In this document: piece by piece, positions 30,951 to 41,545 of the stretch
How positions within the stretch are numbered: the stretch's first letter is position 1
Layout: every line of letters begins with the position of its first letter
Assembly: GCA_033807775.1 (NCBI GenBank)
Contig: CM066326.1
Location: 91,922,873-91,986,872, forward strand
DNA length: 64,000 nt
From: Saussurea involucrata
Taxonomy: Eukaryota; Streptophyta; Magnoliopsida; Asterales; Asteraceae
Direction: 5' to 3'
Program-made: the position numbers and the translations under genes
The notes under the pieces: model-generated
The model's database searches: none
What the model was told of the DNA's origin: nothing
The model's input: the letters and a program-made list of their open reading frames with translations, nothing else

Positions 30951-31929
30951 ATTATATATCATTTCGAAGATCTCATATAGAAAAACATAAACCTACTAAA
31001 AGTTAGTTATATATAACACATATATATAAATTTAAATGCGTCCAAAGTTTAGTAAAACCCATATTTCCAACACCTAGTAAGTAGGTTTATGAAACTTGCG
31101 ATAATCCTAATACAGAGATTATTGGATGAACAAGCATTTATTTCTTGATTATTGGGGTATTGGTTCTTGTTGTCTGGAAGTGATTCATATGATGCAAAAA
31201 TTGGTATCATGTAATGTAGAACAATATCTATATTATAGAAACTTGCATTTGATAGTACCATATAAATCTGATCTAAATTCTCATTAATTAGCTATGTTTG
31301 ACTACTTAAAGACTAATTTTCTGCCTAATGAAAGACCTTTATTCAAGAGCAGACGAATATTGCAGTTACTTTTTCAGTGGAATCATGCAGGCAACTTTTT
31401 CAGACGAAATCTATAAACACATTCAAATAATAATAATTTAAAACGATTTAATGAATTAGTTAATATATGATTATTATGTTAATGCGATATGAGTGTAAAA
31501 CAAAATTGAAAAAAAAATAAGAGATGTACCATAAATTAAATAATTAATTATAAGGGTATGAATTTTAAATATAAAAAATATTTTTTTATGTAGTGTATAA
31601 CTGTATATGATATATATTAAAATATATAAATCCAAAAAAATTCAAGATTGGGCTCATTTCGAACATATCGAAGAGACGATTATAATGGTGTAATTTGTTA
31701 AAATTAAAACGTATTTTTTTAACGTATTTTAGTTAATAAACGATTATATGTGTTAAATGTAAAATTAAAATAATGAAAGTAAAAGGTATAAAGTAAATTT
31801 AGTAAATAAGTATAGGGGTTGAAAGTGTAACATTTCATTTTAAATTCGTAAAAATGGACGAAATGGGGTGAACAGTGCCAAAATATCAAAATTTTCATAA
31901 ATGGTCCCTGGAATTTTTCAAAAATGGTC

Positions 31930-32160
31930 CCTTGCAATTGAAAAGTCACAAAAAGTACCCCATCGCGGGATGAGCCCGCGATCGCGGGATTCCATTTTTC
32001 AAAAATGGTCCCTGCAAGTTTAAAAAAGTGTCAGAAAAGGTCCCTGAACCGCGATCGCGGGCTCCCATCGCTGATTTTTGGGGTATTTTTGCAAAGTGGG
32101 AGAGATTTTGGGTATTTCAGTAAAAGATGGTTTGACTTAGGGTATTTTAATTAATTTCCC
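31930..32160 (-). repeat. Right terminal region of MULE-1
   Basis: The inverted AT-rich terminus is preceded by two CCGCGATCGCGGG palindromes (near 31976 and 32048). It matches the right end of MULE-2 (54960-55230). Confidence 0.9.
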
Positions 32161-32461
32161 TAAAATATATTTCCTACTTTTTACATGAAATTGATTTGCA
32201 CTAATAATAGTAGTTACAGTAAAAAGGGAAAAAAGATAAGAAAAAGAGTGAATTACATTGGTGGTCCCTGTAGTTTATTCAAATTTTGGATTTGGTCCCT
32301 AAAGTAAGCTAACTACGATGGTGGTCCCTAACTTTTTAATTAGCTTTCACTTAAGGTCCCTCTTCTCTAACGGCGTGAGTTGACAACAAAATATTTCCAT
32401 CAAGTTGTTTAAGGCAAGGGCAAATCGGTCTTTTTTTTAATTAAAAGAAGAGTTTCATCTA

Positions 32462-32790
32462 TTAACACACATGGGTCGAACTTCTTCCTTCTTTAGCTGC
32501 CGATGAAGGCATGTCTGAGGATCCTGCCCTAACTGCAACCGATGTTGGCGATTTCGTAGAGCTGTTAAGCATTGGCTGTTGAGCTTTCAGTGCAGAAGGT
32601 TGTGAAGTAGGACTCTTGAGACCAACCTCAGAAGAACCACCTATCCGTCTACTACCCATATGAGATACTTCAGACATCATTGACTTGCTCGGCCAAAACT
32701 CGCCTCGACTTGTACTAGACTTTGTTTCAATGATATTCATTTCAGCTTCTACACGACTCTTCCATGTGCTGACTAGACTTGTGGCTGTTT
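32462..32790 (-). pseudogene. Captured fragment of a BAH/TFIIS-domain (SUO-like) gene
   Basis: The frame contains S-L-V-S-T-W-K-S-R-V-E-A-E-M, the signature that ends the TFIIS N-terminal helical domain in the plant protein SUO (BAH plus TFIIS domains, involved in microRNA function). It is followed by W-P, S-H, G-G-S-S-E and a serine/lysine-rich stretch in the same order as SUO. The reading frame opens before that signature and closes at 32462. It has neither the start nor the end of the host gene, so it is a captured piece inside the Pack-MULE. Identification is from memory of the family. Confidence 0.7.
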
Positions 32791-33309
32791 AGATCAGATA
32801 CCTTGTAATTTCAATCATATGAAACCTTATGAAATCGAGTCATTTGAACCCTTTATGTTGCTGATATGAAAGAAAGATTCTGCCTTTTACATTCACTAGA
32901 AGCAAAGCATGTTTGTTTGTGTGTGAGTGAAAGATAAGACAGAAAACTCTCAATTTTACCGACGACACCATTCCCCGACGGCTACATTTACCGGCGGATC
33001 ACCGACAGTTTTTATTTGGAAATGTCAATATTCACCGACAGATATTCTATATGTCAGAAAAAGTTGTTGTATGTATATATATCTTGGGGATCATTCAAAC
33101 TACGATATATAGTAATACTCGATGTATGTATATATTTCCCTTTAAAAAAGACGCAACAATAATTCAATAATATCCATATTTTAGTCCATTTTCAAACATT
33201 ATTTACCATTTAAAATTGACAAATTAACGTTAATTCCAAGAAAAATGGTGGCCTATTTAACTGGATCTCGTATGGCTTGTGGTTTTTTCGGAGCCTTAAT
33301 TAGATTTCT

Positions 33310-33471
33310 ATGGCTCCAACAAGTTTCTTGGGAAACCCACTATACAATGAACATATCTTCAATTGTCTTAAAATAGGCGTCAATGGAGTCGATCCAAGAT
33401 TCCGATTGGGTGGCACCAAAAGAAAATCAGAAGTGTTTTCTGATCTGGGTGCCACTGAACAAATAATGTAA
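33310..33471 (+). CDS. Short ORF inside Pack-MULE, unrecognised
   Basis: A 53-codon frame (M-A-P-T-S-F-L-G-N-P-L-Y ... G-A-T-E-Q-I-M, stop TAA) has protein-like composition, unlike the AT-rich noise around it. I do not recognise it. It may be a second captured exon fragment. 32800-33300 otherwise shows no gene. Confidence 0.3.
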   Translation: MAPTSFLGNPLYNEHIFNCLKIGVNGVDPRFRLGGTKRKSEVFSDLGATEQIM

Positions 33472-33896
33472 TTAGGAGGCGGATTTCTTTTGTTGAAGAT
33501 CACGTTCAAACTTTTATGATCACGTTGATTTGTTATAAATTAGGGAATAAATTTTCTTTTAACTAAAAGACTGATTTACCCCTGCTTTAATATAACTTGA
33601 TTGAAATATTTTGCTGTTAACTCACGCCGTCAAAGAAGAGGGACCTTGAGTGAAAGCTAGTTAAAAAATTAGGGACCACCAGCGTAGTTAGCTTACTTTA
33701 GGGACCAAATCCAAAATTTAAATAAACCACAGGGACCACCGGACCACCAGTGTAATTCACTCTAAGAAAAATCTTCACCTTAGATTAATCCTAACCAACA
33801 ATCAATTAAAAATATCAAAAATTTAAGTGAATGTTTACATTTCTAACACATAATCATTTATTTTCTTATACAAACATTATATTCATTCATATTTTT

Positions 33897-34197
33897 ATGT
33901 TAAAATAGAGAAAAGATAAGAAAGATTGTAAAAATTTCTAAATTTAGATAAATCCCAAAATAGATAGTTTCCCTCCAAAACTAATTATTACCCTAAAAGG
34001 CAAACTTTTTTTTGTCAACTTTCCATATATTGAATGTTTTAATAATATAACTAAATAAAATAGATATTTTAATAAGATAATTAATACTAAAGTTGCTAAA
34101 ATAGCATAACTGTTGGAGTTTGATGCAATTTTTTTAGAGATTTTGAATTTTTTTACTCTATTTTAGAAAAAGTTTAGAATAGTTGTTGGAGATGCTC
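33897..34197 (-). mobile_element. Truncated inverted copy of the GAGCATCTCCAAC MITE
   Basis: Read in reverse from 34197 (GAGCATCTCCAACAAC) it follows the 6302-6663 element through GTTATGCTATTTTAGCAACT and TTAATTATCTTATTAAAATA. It then stops before the far terminus. Confidence 0.75.
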
Positions 34198-34378
34198 TGA
34201 AGATGAGTTGATCATTGAAGACAAAGACTTGAAAATAATTTTACTCGTCAAACACTTCATGTTGCTCAAAAGAGAAAAAAATATGTATTATTGAAACCAA
34301 CATAATTTTTATGTATTTTTATTTTTTTAAGTCTTTAATAATAACTTTACCAGTGTGGATGCTCCTACCCACATTATA

Positions 34379-34967
34379 GGGGGGGTGCTACTTGCACCAA
34401 AAAGTGCTAATTTCACCAAAAAGGGTGTTGAATGCGATTTTTTTTGTGCCAATCATTTTTAAGGAATCATCCATCATCTTTCATTTCACTTTTTTTTATA
34501 TATATTTATATTTTGTTTTTATATATATTACTTATATATATTGTAATTTTTTTGTTATATATATATATATATATATATATTAGATATGGCAGAAGGATAC
34601 CCGTTTTCTACTATTGTACAACATTTTGTCCACTACAGTTATCCGTGTGATGCAGGATGGGCTACCCCGTATTCAGATCGAATACATAAGTACCAGCGAC
34701 TTTTACGTGTTAATTGTACTACGGATAATGTTATTTTAGAATAATCGAATGTAATATAGATTATTTTATGTTCTATTTATATGTTAAATCGCAATGTTTA
34801 TTTTTATTTTTATAATTATATAATTATAAAAAATTAGCAATATTTATATTTATTTTTAAATAAAACCAAAAAGTAAAAGAAAAACAAACCTTTATATATA
34901 TATAAAAACAATGCATTCTTTGACTTTTTGGTGCAATTAGCAAAAAATTTGGTGCAAATAGCCTCCC
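34379..34967. mobile_element. Small Mutator-type element, 9-bp target duplication
   Basis: This 589-bp element has inverted ends of about 55 bp (GGTGCTACTTGCACCAAAAA / ...GGTGCAAATAGCCTCCC). CACATTATA flanks it on both sides (34370-34378 and 34968-34976). The interior has an (AT)n run at 34556-34580 and a 52-codon ORF. Confidence 0.8.
34586..34744 (+). CDS. Short ORF in small Mutator-type element, unrecognised
   Basis: A 52-codon frame (M-A-E-G-Y-P-F-S-T-I-V ... D-N-V-I-L-E, stop TAA) has balanced composition and several C, W and Y residues in otherwise AT-rich DNA. It could be a captured exon. Function is not recognisable. Confidence 0.25.
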   Translation: MAEGYPFSTIVQHFVHYSYPCDAGWATPYSDRIHKYQRLLRVNCTTDNVILE

Positions 34968-34976
34968 CACATTATA

Positions 34977-35158
34977 TTAGGGTTAGTCTATTTGCACCAA
35001 AAAAATTACTAATGGCACCAAAAAGTCAAAATGATGATTATGTTTTTTTTGTCTTTTTGTTGTTTTTTGTTGTTTTTTATTTTATTTATTTAATTGTATT
35101 ATAGTTTAAAAATATATATTGTTATGTATAGTTTTTATTTAATTGTATTATATAGTTT
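34977..35158. mobile_element. Left arm of a second copy of the TTGCACCAAAAA element
   Basis: TAGTCTATTTGCACCAAAA and ACTAATGGCACCAAAAAGTC repeat the terminus of the element at 34379-34967. The copy breaks off at 35158, where MULE transposase sequence begins. Confidence 0.65.
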
Positions 35159-37058
35159 AACATCGTCCATGACTTTGCGCAAAACGGGAGAATGCATTCA
35201 CCGACTCTACACAATTGGAGGTCAGAATGTCATACCGTTGTGCAGGAAAATGAGCCGCGGACCACCTCTCTGGTCCAACATCGTCCATGACTTTGGTTGC
35301 TTTCTTGGCACTAACTCGTAGAACATTCATGTACCGGTCAAACTCCCGAGACGTATATGCTTTGCATGCCTTCCAGTAGACATCGTGGTAGGTGGTAATA
35401 CGTTTGTCCTGGCCTTTGGCGTTCATCTCTAAATGTCGACAACATAAGGCGTGAGGGGCGTTTGGGTACATGGCAGAGATTGCGGCGCTTATGGAAGGAG
35501 CCCTGTCGGACATAACACCAACCCTTGCGGGTCTCCGATAGCTTGTCTCAACATGGACAAAAACCAAGTCCACTCCTCCCCGGTTTCGGACTTGCCTACT
35601 CCAAAACCTACGGGAACGATGGAGTTATTCCCGTCTATGGCAACCGCCAGGAACATCATACCCAAGTAAGGGCCCTTCAAATGGGCAGCGTCTATTACCA
35701 GGACACGACGCATATTTGCCACAAATGTGCGGATCTGCAAAAACGTAGGTGGTTTCCTTTTGTAAATGTTATAGTTTATAATGTGTAAACATATGACGTG
35801 GTAAAATACGTACCGCGGGTCCAAGGGCAACGAAGCACATCTCAAACCGTCCATTTGCATCGGTCCTTATCTGGGTGACAGTACCTGGATTGTGCAGCTG
35901 CAAATTATATAAATACCCAGGGAGTCGTTCATATGACTCTTCGAACGTGCCTCTAACCATTAGCAGTGCCCAACATCGCGCACGCCAGCCTTGGTGGTAA
36001 CCAATTGTGATCCCGTACTGCTGGTGTACATCGTTCACGATGTCCTTTGGACGTATTGACCTGCTAGCATCAAGAAATTTGTTTTTCAGTATCGCACCCA
36101 AAGTCCTTTTGGTGGCTTGTTTGTGGTTGGGATTCAGTTGCGTCCTCGAACAAGTGTGTTCGTCGTGCAAGTTTCTAATGACAAATATCCCTCCTTTGTC
36201 GCCCACGGACCTCGCGTACAGCCTCCAATTACAATTTTCTCTCCCACATATAACTTCGTATCTGGTTTTGTCGGATCTCGGCGTGTAACTTTCGAAACCC
36301 TCTTCTATGAACTTAATTCCGACCTGTGTGGCCAAGTCATCCTTCGAATCAAATATATGTCCTACTTGTACCCTTGAACTGCGCATATAACGTGTAGGTT
36401 CGTAGGTTTATGTATGGGTATTCGGGTCTGGAAGAATAGGGGGCATATAAAAAAAGTCATTTAACTGACTAAATGATTTATTAGTAGGGGTATATTCTTC
36501 GTCCTCATCACAATCGGTATCTGATCTGTCTATATCAGAATTACCCATTGTGAAAACATGGGTTTCGTCGTCGGCAACTCCAGTAAAGCGTCCTTCTCGG
36601 TCTTCTTTTTCCTCTTTTTCTTGTGGTTGTTGTTGTTGCGTCTCTGGAACAAAATCAGGCTCCTCCATTTGAAGGTCTTCGTCATCACCGTCGTCATCAC
36701 CTTCGTCATCACCGTCGTCATCATCTTCGTCATCGTCTTCGTCGCACACCGATGAATCGACATACACAAAAAGTAATGGAGGTCTTTCTGATTCGGCTGC
36801 AAAGTGCAGAAAGATATCCCCATCGTTGGATAACTCCATAAATGACTCATCACCATTCTTAAACACTAACTTGCAAACAGTAGAAGGGTTGATTCCACAT
36901 TTTTGCATGGCGTATACAACAAACTTCTGATAAGTATAGTTTACTGACAATTTTACATCATGCTTAGATTTATAAGCAAAATTCCGCTCATTGTTGTCTT
37001 GCACCCATTCACCATCGAAACAGAAAAATAGCTTAGCTTTTGCAACAGATGAACTCAT
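35159..37058 (-). pseudogene. MuDR-type transposase gene with N-terminal PB1-like region
   Basis: The start is ATG 37058. Residues 1-110 resemble a PB1-like domain; a D/E-rich acidic stretch follows. An in-frame TAA at 36408-36406 (consistent with CAA to TAA) precedes the MuDR N-terminal domain (about 36386-36100, with C-x4-C-N-W-R-L). An intron runs from GTACGT near 35815 to a TTGCAG acceptor near 35736. The catalytic region has V-I-D-A-A-H-L-K-G (first D), S-D-R-A-P-S (second D), C-C-R-H-L and N-C-V-E-S-V-N (E). One base is missing near 35527, putting the second D in another frame. The SWIM zinc finger and C-terminus are lost at 35177. So: one nonsense mutation, one frameshift, one truncation. 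The family cuts and pastes DNA with 9-bp target duplications. Confidence 0.85.
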
Positions 37059-37585
37059 TTTTTCAGTAGTATCTCAAAAACAAAATACTGAAGAAAAAAA
37101 GCAAGAAAGAAGGATGGAATGGGTGTGTGTGAACTATGGATTGCATTTTACTGATATTTATGGATGAAATCTCATTGATGAAACAACCAACATTGATGAA
37201 ACAACCAACATGAATTGCAACCACAAATTGGTCTTCCAAGTACAATGATTCAACATTGATGAAACAAGTCAGTGAATTTTAACCACAAATTGGTCTTCAA
37301 AGTACAATAATGGTGGAAAAAAACAGTAAAAACATGCAAAGATTCGTGCAAAAATGACCAAAAATGTAAATTTTTTTGCCCACCGCAGACAGGGGCCAAT
37401 CATGTCACCGCGGGCATAGTTGGGGGGCTTCGCGGAACATTTTGGCCAAACATGGGTGCCACGTAGGCCCTAGCCCGCAATCGCGGGACCCATCGCGGAC
37501 AATATGGGTATTTCGGTAAACTCAGCAAGAAATTGGGTATTTTGGTAAGTCAAAGTCAAACTTTGGGTATTTTAATTAATTTCCC
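35159..37585 (-). mobile_element. MULE-3: transposase-bearing MULE, truncated at its left end
   Basis: The right terminus (...TTTTAATTAATTTCCC at 37585) and the subterminal CCCGCAATCGCGGG belong to the same family as MULE-1, -2 and -4. The left terminus is missing. The transposase breaks at 35177 and is joined through a copied 19-bp segment to a MITE arm. It is the only copy in the window with the catalytic part of a transposase. Confidence 0.85.
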
Positions 37586-37825
37586 TATTTAAAATCATAA
37601 GTTAATATATATTTTTTTCTAAAACTTGTTTTAACACTCAAAATTTATTGTATATATGTTATAATACATTTTAAATTCTTTTATTTGACATGTTATATTT
37701 ATTTAATTTTGCTTTACTACATTTGTTGTATTAATTAACATATTATATTGGTATAAATTTGTTTTAATTATATAATTAAATATTGTAATTGATAATTTTT
37801 TGAAGATGTCCTTTTTGGTCATTTT

Positions 37826-37985
37826 GCATGCTATAAGCTAGTTTTTGCCAAACGTGACTTTTCATCAGTTAGCTTATCAGCTACCAACTAGCTTATGAGT
37901 CAACAGCTAGCTTATTAGCTATCAGCTAGCTTATCAGGTATTAAGGTAGTTTGCCAAACGTAGCCTTAATTCAGGGTCAACTTCA
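37826..37985. mobile_element. MITE-like segment with TAGCTTAT repeats
   Basis: Repeats of AGCTTATNAGCTA and the near-terminal words GCCAAACGTGAC / GCCAAACGTAGCC face each other, as in many plant hAT- or Mutator-derived MITEs. No target duplication was identified. The flanking 37586-37825 and 37986-38079 are AT-rich and empty. Confidence 0.4.
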
Positions 37986-38088
37986 ATTTTTATTTTTGAT
38001 GGTTGGTGTTTAGTGATGAGTTTAAATGCGAGACTTGAACTTTAACAAGTTATAAATCATTTTTATAGTTTTTATTGTATTTTAAAAA

Positions 38089-38473
38089 GGGAAATTAATT
38101 AAAATACCCAAAGTTTGAAAGTGAGTTACCAAAATACCCCAAAAAATTAATTTCTTACCAAAATGCCCTTTTTTTCCGTAGAGGGAGCCCTCTATAGCGG
38201 GCAGGGACTGAAAGTGTAAAATTTTGCAAGATTATTTACACTTTCAGTCCCCATAGCGGGCCATCGCGGGCCTCGATAGAGCCATCGCGGGCCTCGATCG
38301 TGGGGGCCAGGGACTGAAAGTGTAAATATATCTTGCAAAAAATTTCACAATTGGTCCCTGCCCGCGATCGCGGGATCTTATCGCGGGGAAAAAGGGCATT
38401 TTGGTAAAAAATTATTTTTTTAGGGTATTTTGGTAAGTCAACTTCAAACTTGGGGTATTTTAATTAATTTCCC
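38089..38473. mobile_element. MULE-family MITE, 9-bp target duplication
   Basis: This 385-bp foldback element has the family termini (GGGAAATTAATTAAAATAC and inverse) and is flanked by TTTTAAAAA (38080-38088 and 38474-38482). The interior keeps the CCCGCGATCGCGGG palindrome and GC-rich words but nothing coding. It is the minimal mobile form of the family. Confidence 0.9.
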
Positions 38474-38984
38474 TTTTAAAAATCGATGATGTCTATTAAT
38501 TTTGTTTATTTTCTCCACTAAAATCAGGGTTATTTCAAGTATTTTCATTAAAAAAATTAATTATCTTTTAAAAAAAATGACATAATTTTTATTTTGTATT
38601 TTGTATTATATATTATAAACAAAATTATCTCTATCTAAAATTTGTTATTTTTAAGATAAAATTTTATGTTATCTTTTTAAAGAAATAATTCAAGATTTTG
38701 ACGAAAAGACTTAAGTTTTTGAGTAAACCTCACTTTTGGTCCCTGTGGTTTGTTAAAAATAACGAAAATCGTCCCTACAGTTCATTTATTCCAAATTTGC
38801 CCCTGTGGTATGCGTTTTTGCCCGGATTTGGTCCCTCTCACTAACGGAGGTTAACCCCCATCCAATAAATGAAGGGTAAATCCGTCTTTTTACATATTTC
38901 TTTACTTTAACATTATTTTTCTCTTTTTAATTTGTCTTATCTGCATTTATTTATTTGTTATATTTTTATATTATATACACATAT

Positions 38985-38985
38985 A

Positions 38986-39018
<33 letters not shown>

Positions 39019-39020
39019 AC
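38985..39020. repeat. (TA)n(CA)n microsatellite
   Basis: A compound TA then CA dinucleotide run inside the Pack-MULE. A similar (AT)n(GT)n(GC)n run is at 39377-39432. Frames across them are artefacts. Confidence 0.9.
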
Positions 39021-39375
39021 CTTCTTCTTTCTCCCTCCACACCCACCTTCTTCTTCTTCCCTCAAACACATCCCTCTTGTTGGGTCCTATACATATCCCT
39101 CTGTTTTCTTTCTCTCTTTTTCTTTTGTCAGCCCAAAATTTTCTCAATTTCCCAAACATATATATATATATGTAGTATATATAGGTCCACTCAGTGAAGG
39201 AAAGAAGGGTCTAGTGCAATGTTTGAACTTGATTGGTGGGTGTGAACAAAACCCTTGAACAAAATTTTTTTTGGGTTTCTTCTTTCTGCAAGGTAAAAAC
39301 CTAAAATCAAATCTTTTCCCTTTTTCCTCTCCTAAAAATGGGTTTCTGTCAATTCTCAAATCTATGTTCAAAATC

Positions 39376-39432
<57 letters not shown>

Positions 39433-39510
39433 CTCTGTGTGTGTTTGGCGCTTCCTCTCACAAAACCCCGATGATCCGAGACCCACCATACCACCAATTC
39501 CTATCGTTAG

Positions 39511-40164
39511 CCACCGAGCAGTCGTCGTCGCCGTCACCCACACCACCAGTCCCCGTCGTTAGCAACCATAGCAGTAGACGCCGTCGACGCTCACACCACC
39601 AGTGATCTGACGCTGTGTGGAAACACCAATCTAGCTTCATGCATTGTAGCAACCATTTTCTTGATCCTCATCGCCGTCGGCGTCACCATCGTCTACTTCC
39701 TCCTCTTCAAACCAAAGAATCCCAAGATCGCCGTCGACTCTGTTCAGTGTCCGACCTTTTCGATCTCCAACGACACCGTCAACTTCACCTTCTTCCGGTT
39801 CGTCTCCGTCACAAACCCCAACCGTGACGCCTTCACTCATTACGACAGCTCACTTCAGCTTGCCTACTCCAATGCACCTGTCGGTTTCATTTTCATCACC
39901 GCCAGTAAAATCGACGGCAGTCATACTCAACACATGTCTACAAAATTCTCCGTTCAGTCGTTTCCTATTCCGGCGAGGCCCCCGCCGATGACAGCGGAGG
40001 CGGTTGGTGGTGCTGAATTAGGGATGGCAGGACCGACGATGGAGATCGAGACGAGGATGAAATTGGTTGGTAGGGTGGGTGGGTGGGTGTGGTTGGAATG
40101 GGTCAGCTTAAAAAAGAGGATAAGACAAAAAAATGGTAAAAAGACTAACTTGCCCTTGAACTAA
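39511..40164 (+). pseudogene. Captured LEA_2 / NDR1-HIN1-like gene fragment
   Basis: The open frame contains a transmembrane helix (I-V-A-T-I-F-L-I-L-I-A-V-G-V, about 39640-39690). It then has F-K-P-K-N-P-K-I-A-V-D-S-V-Q and the LEA_2 motif V-T-N-P-N-R-D-A-F-T-H-Y-D, continuing to T-Q-H-M-S-T-K-F-S-V-Q-S-F-P. About two thirds of a typical 210-residue protein is present. The start codon and N-terminal cytosolic part are not clear, and after about 40070 the frame runs into unrelated sequence and the inverted repeat. Family members are plasma-membrane proteins linked to stress and defence. GC content is higher than in the surrounding DNA, as expected for a captured exon. Confidence 0.8.
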
Positions 40165-40445
40165 CGTGTTTATTTAACCTCCGTTAGTGAGAGGGACCAA
40201 ATCCGGGCAAAAACACATACCACAGTGGCAAATTTGGAATAAATGAACTGTAGGGACGATTTTCGTTATTTTTAACAAACCACAGGGACCAAAAGTGAGG
40301 TTTACTCTAAGTTTTTTTTACTCTAACATAAAAATTAAACAAAACTAGGTACCACTTTTAAAGCAAAATGAAAACTACAAGAATTATTTATAGACTTATC
40401 AAAGTTTGTGTCTCAATTTCATTAAATCTTATAGACCAAAGTTAA

Positions 40446-41288
40446 GCAATTGGTACGCGGACCGAATGAGATAGCACATGAGGGGATGAGACAGGACTGG
40501 ACAAGACTAAATTGTCTGTCCTCGTTTGGTATGCCTAGAACAATACTGGACATGGTAGGACAAAACTGTTAAAATGACCGGATTGCCCATAAATATTGCT
40601 TAGTGTTATGTTATATCATATAAAATCCTAAACCACTACAAAAATCATCAAACAAACAAAAAGCACGAAAACATAAAAATCACAGCCATGTAAATCGGAA
40701 TACATTTGCAAATCGGTATGAAATCAGAAAACATGGAAAGCAAAGAAAGCAAAAAACATTCCCAATGATGAAATCACAAACCATTCACATTAGCTATTGA
40801 AATCATAAAACAAAGGATGAAAGTTCACAACATTTCTCATTTTGGGAAATGAAAATTAAAAGAAAAGAAACACAGAAAAATGGAATCGTAATCGAGAACA
40901 AGAATGGACATCGTAATCGAGAACAGGAGAAATCGACAACCATGGAAGTCAGAAATCGTAATCGAAAACCTGGAGAAATCGTATCTGAGGTCTAAATCGA
41001 GTTTGAACAAGGAGGCGATAAAGAATTTGGGTCGTGAAAGATGGAGGCGGTGATTTTAATTTGTTTCAAGTATCAGATTGTGCAAAGCAAATGGGTAAAA
41101 TAGAAATTTTATGGTTATTCCCATGTTGTTCCACCTATTTTGGTGGAACAAAAATCTTATGTTTTGTCCCATGAAAACTCATTTTTGTCCCATGTTGTCC
41201 CATCTCATTTTTGTCATATGGCACACCAAACATAAGACTATATTTTTTGTCCTGTCCCGTCCATCCAGTCTGCGTATCAAACGCACCC
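40446..41288. mobile_element. Tourist-like element, probable TAA target duplication
   Basis: The right end ...GTATCAAACGCACCC and a worn left end (GCAATTGGTACGCGG) are flanked by TAA (40443-40445 and 41289-41291). Interior GTCCTGTCC / GGACAGGAC words face each other. It is related to 42172-42575. No coding sequence is seen. Confidence 0.6.
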
Positions 41289-41324
41289 TAAAGTTTACTT
41301 TTTGTTTTACTAATATTATATTAG

Positions 41325-41545
41325 GGTTGTGTTCTAGTGAGAAGTTGAGGTTAACGTAAGAAGCATGATAAGTGGTTATCAACCGTTGGATGAGAAATTG
41401 ACGCAAATTATGATGAGATGCACCAGATCAATTCTCTCTTAAGACGCAATTCATAGAAGGGCATTTGATTAAAAAATGATCAACGGTTCAGCACTTCTCA
41501 CGCTTCTTACGTTAACATCAACTTCTCGCACGATCATTTGCCTAT
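41325..41545. mobile_element. Foldback MITE (GAGAAGTTGA family)
   Basis: The arms GTGAGAAGTTGAGGTTAACG and its inverse near 41500-41540 (CGTTAACATCAACTTCTC) include GGTTATCAACCGTTG / TGATCAACGG. A relative lies at 5885-6108. 41546-42168 is AT-rich with nothing recognisable. Confidence 0.6.

Larger units (their letters stand above)
8732..32160 (+). mobile_element. MULE-1: Mutator-like element with nested Copia insertions
   Basis: The left end GGGAAATTAATTAAAATAC at 8732 and its inverted partner at 32160 are flanked by a perfect 9-bp duplication TAAAATATA (8723-8731 and 32161-32169). The span is 23,429 bp but only about 4.4 kb is MULE; the rest is Copia B, which contains Copia A. Compared with MULE-2 (45699-55230) it lacks the DUF1985 exons (joined near 10932) and the coiled-coil ORF (joined near 31413). 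It has no transposase and must have been mobilised in trans. The right part 30951-31930 is AT-rich MULE sequence colinear with MULE-2 and without a convincing gene. Confidence 0.9.
32246..33762. mobile_element. Pack-MULE with SUO-like gene fragment, 9-bp target duplication
   Basis: This 1517-bp element has inverted repeats of about 155 bp (GAGTGAATTACA... / ...TGTAATTCACTC). Perfect TAAGAAAAA duplications flank it (32237-32245 and 33763-33771). The right arm has a 10-bp internal duplication (GGACCACC). It carries a fragment of a host gene (32462-32790) and a short unexplained ORF (33310-33471). The MITE at 8318-8598 uses the same ends. Confidence 0.9.
38721..40307 (+). mobile_element. Pack-MULE with LEA_2/NHL gene fragment, 9-bp target duplication
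   Basis: This 1587-bp element has inverted repeats of about 133 bp that differ at only two positions that I can see (GAGTAAACCTCACTTTTGG...). Perfect TAAGTTTTT duplications flank it (38712-38720 and 40308-40316). It contains leader-like CT-rich sequence, microsatellites and a captured coding fragment. The near-identical arms indicate a young element. Confidence 0.95.

Noticed and set aside
31049..31261. Minus-strand 70-codon frame conserved at 53355-53567
   Set aside because: Conservation is explained by MULE-1 and MULE-2 being copies of one element. There is no codon-type pattern or promoter.
36558..36841. Plus-strand frames with H-R-R-H-H repeats
   Set aside because: They are the antisense of the acidic D/E repeat of the transposase. 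The sense frame is the coding one.
39271..39605. Several short frames across the Pack-MULE microsatellites
   Set aside because: They are translations of (AT)n and (GT)n runs.
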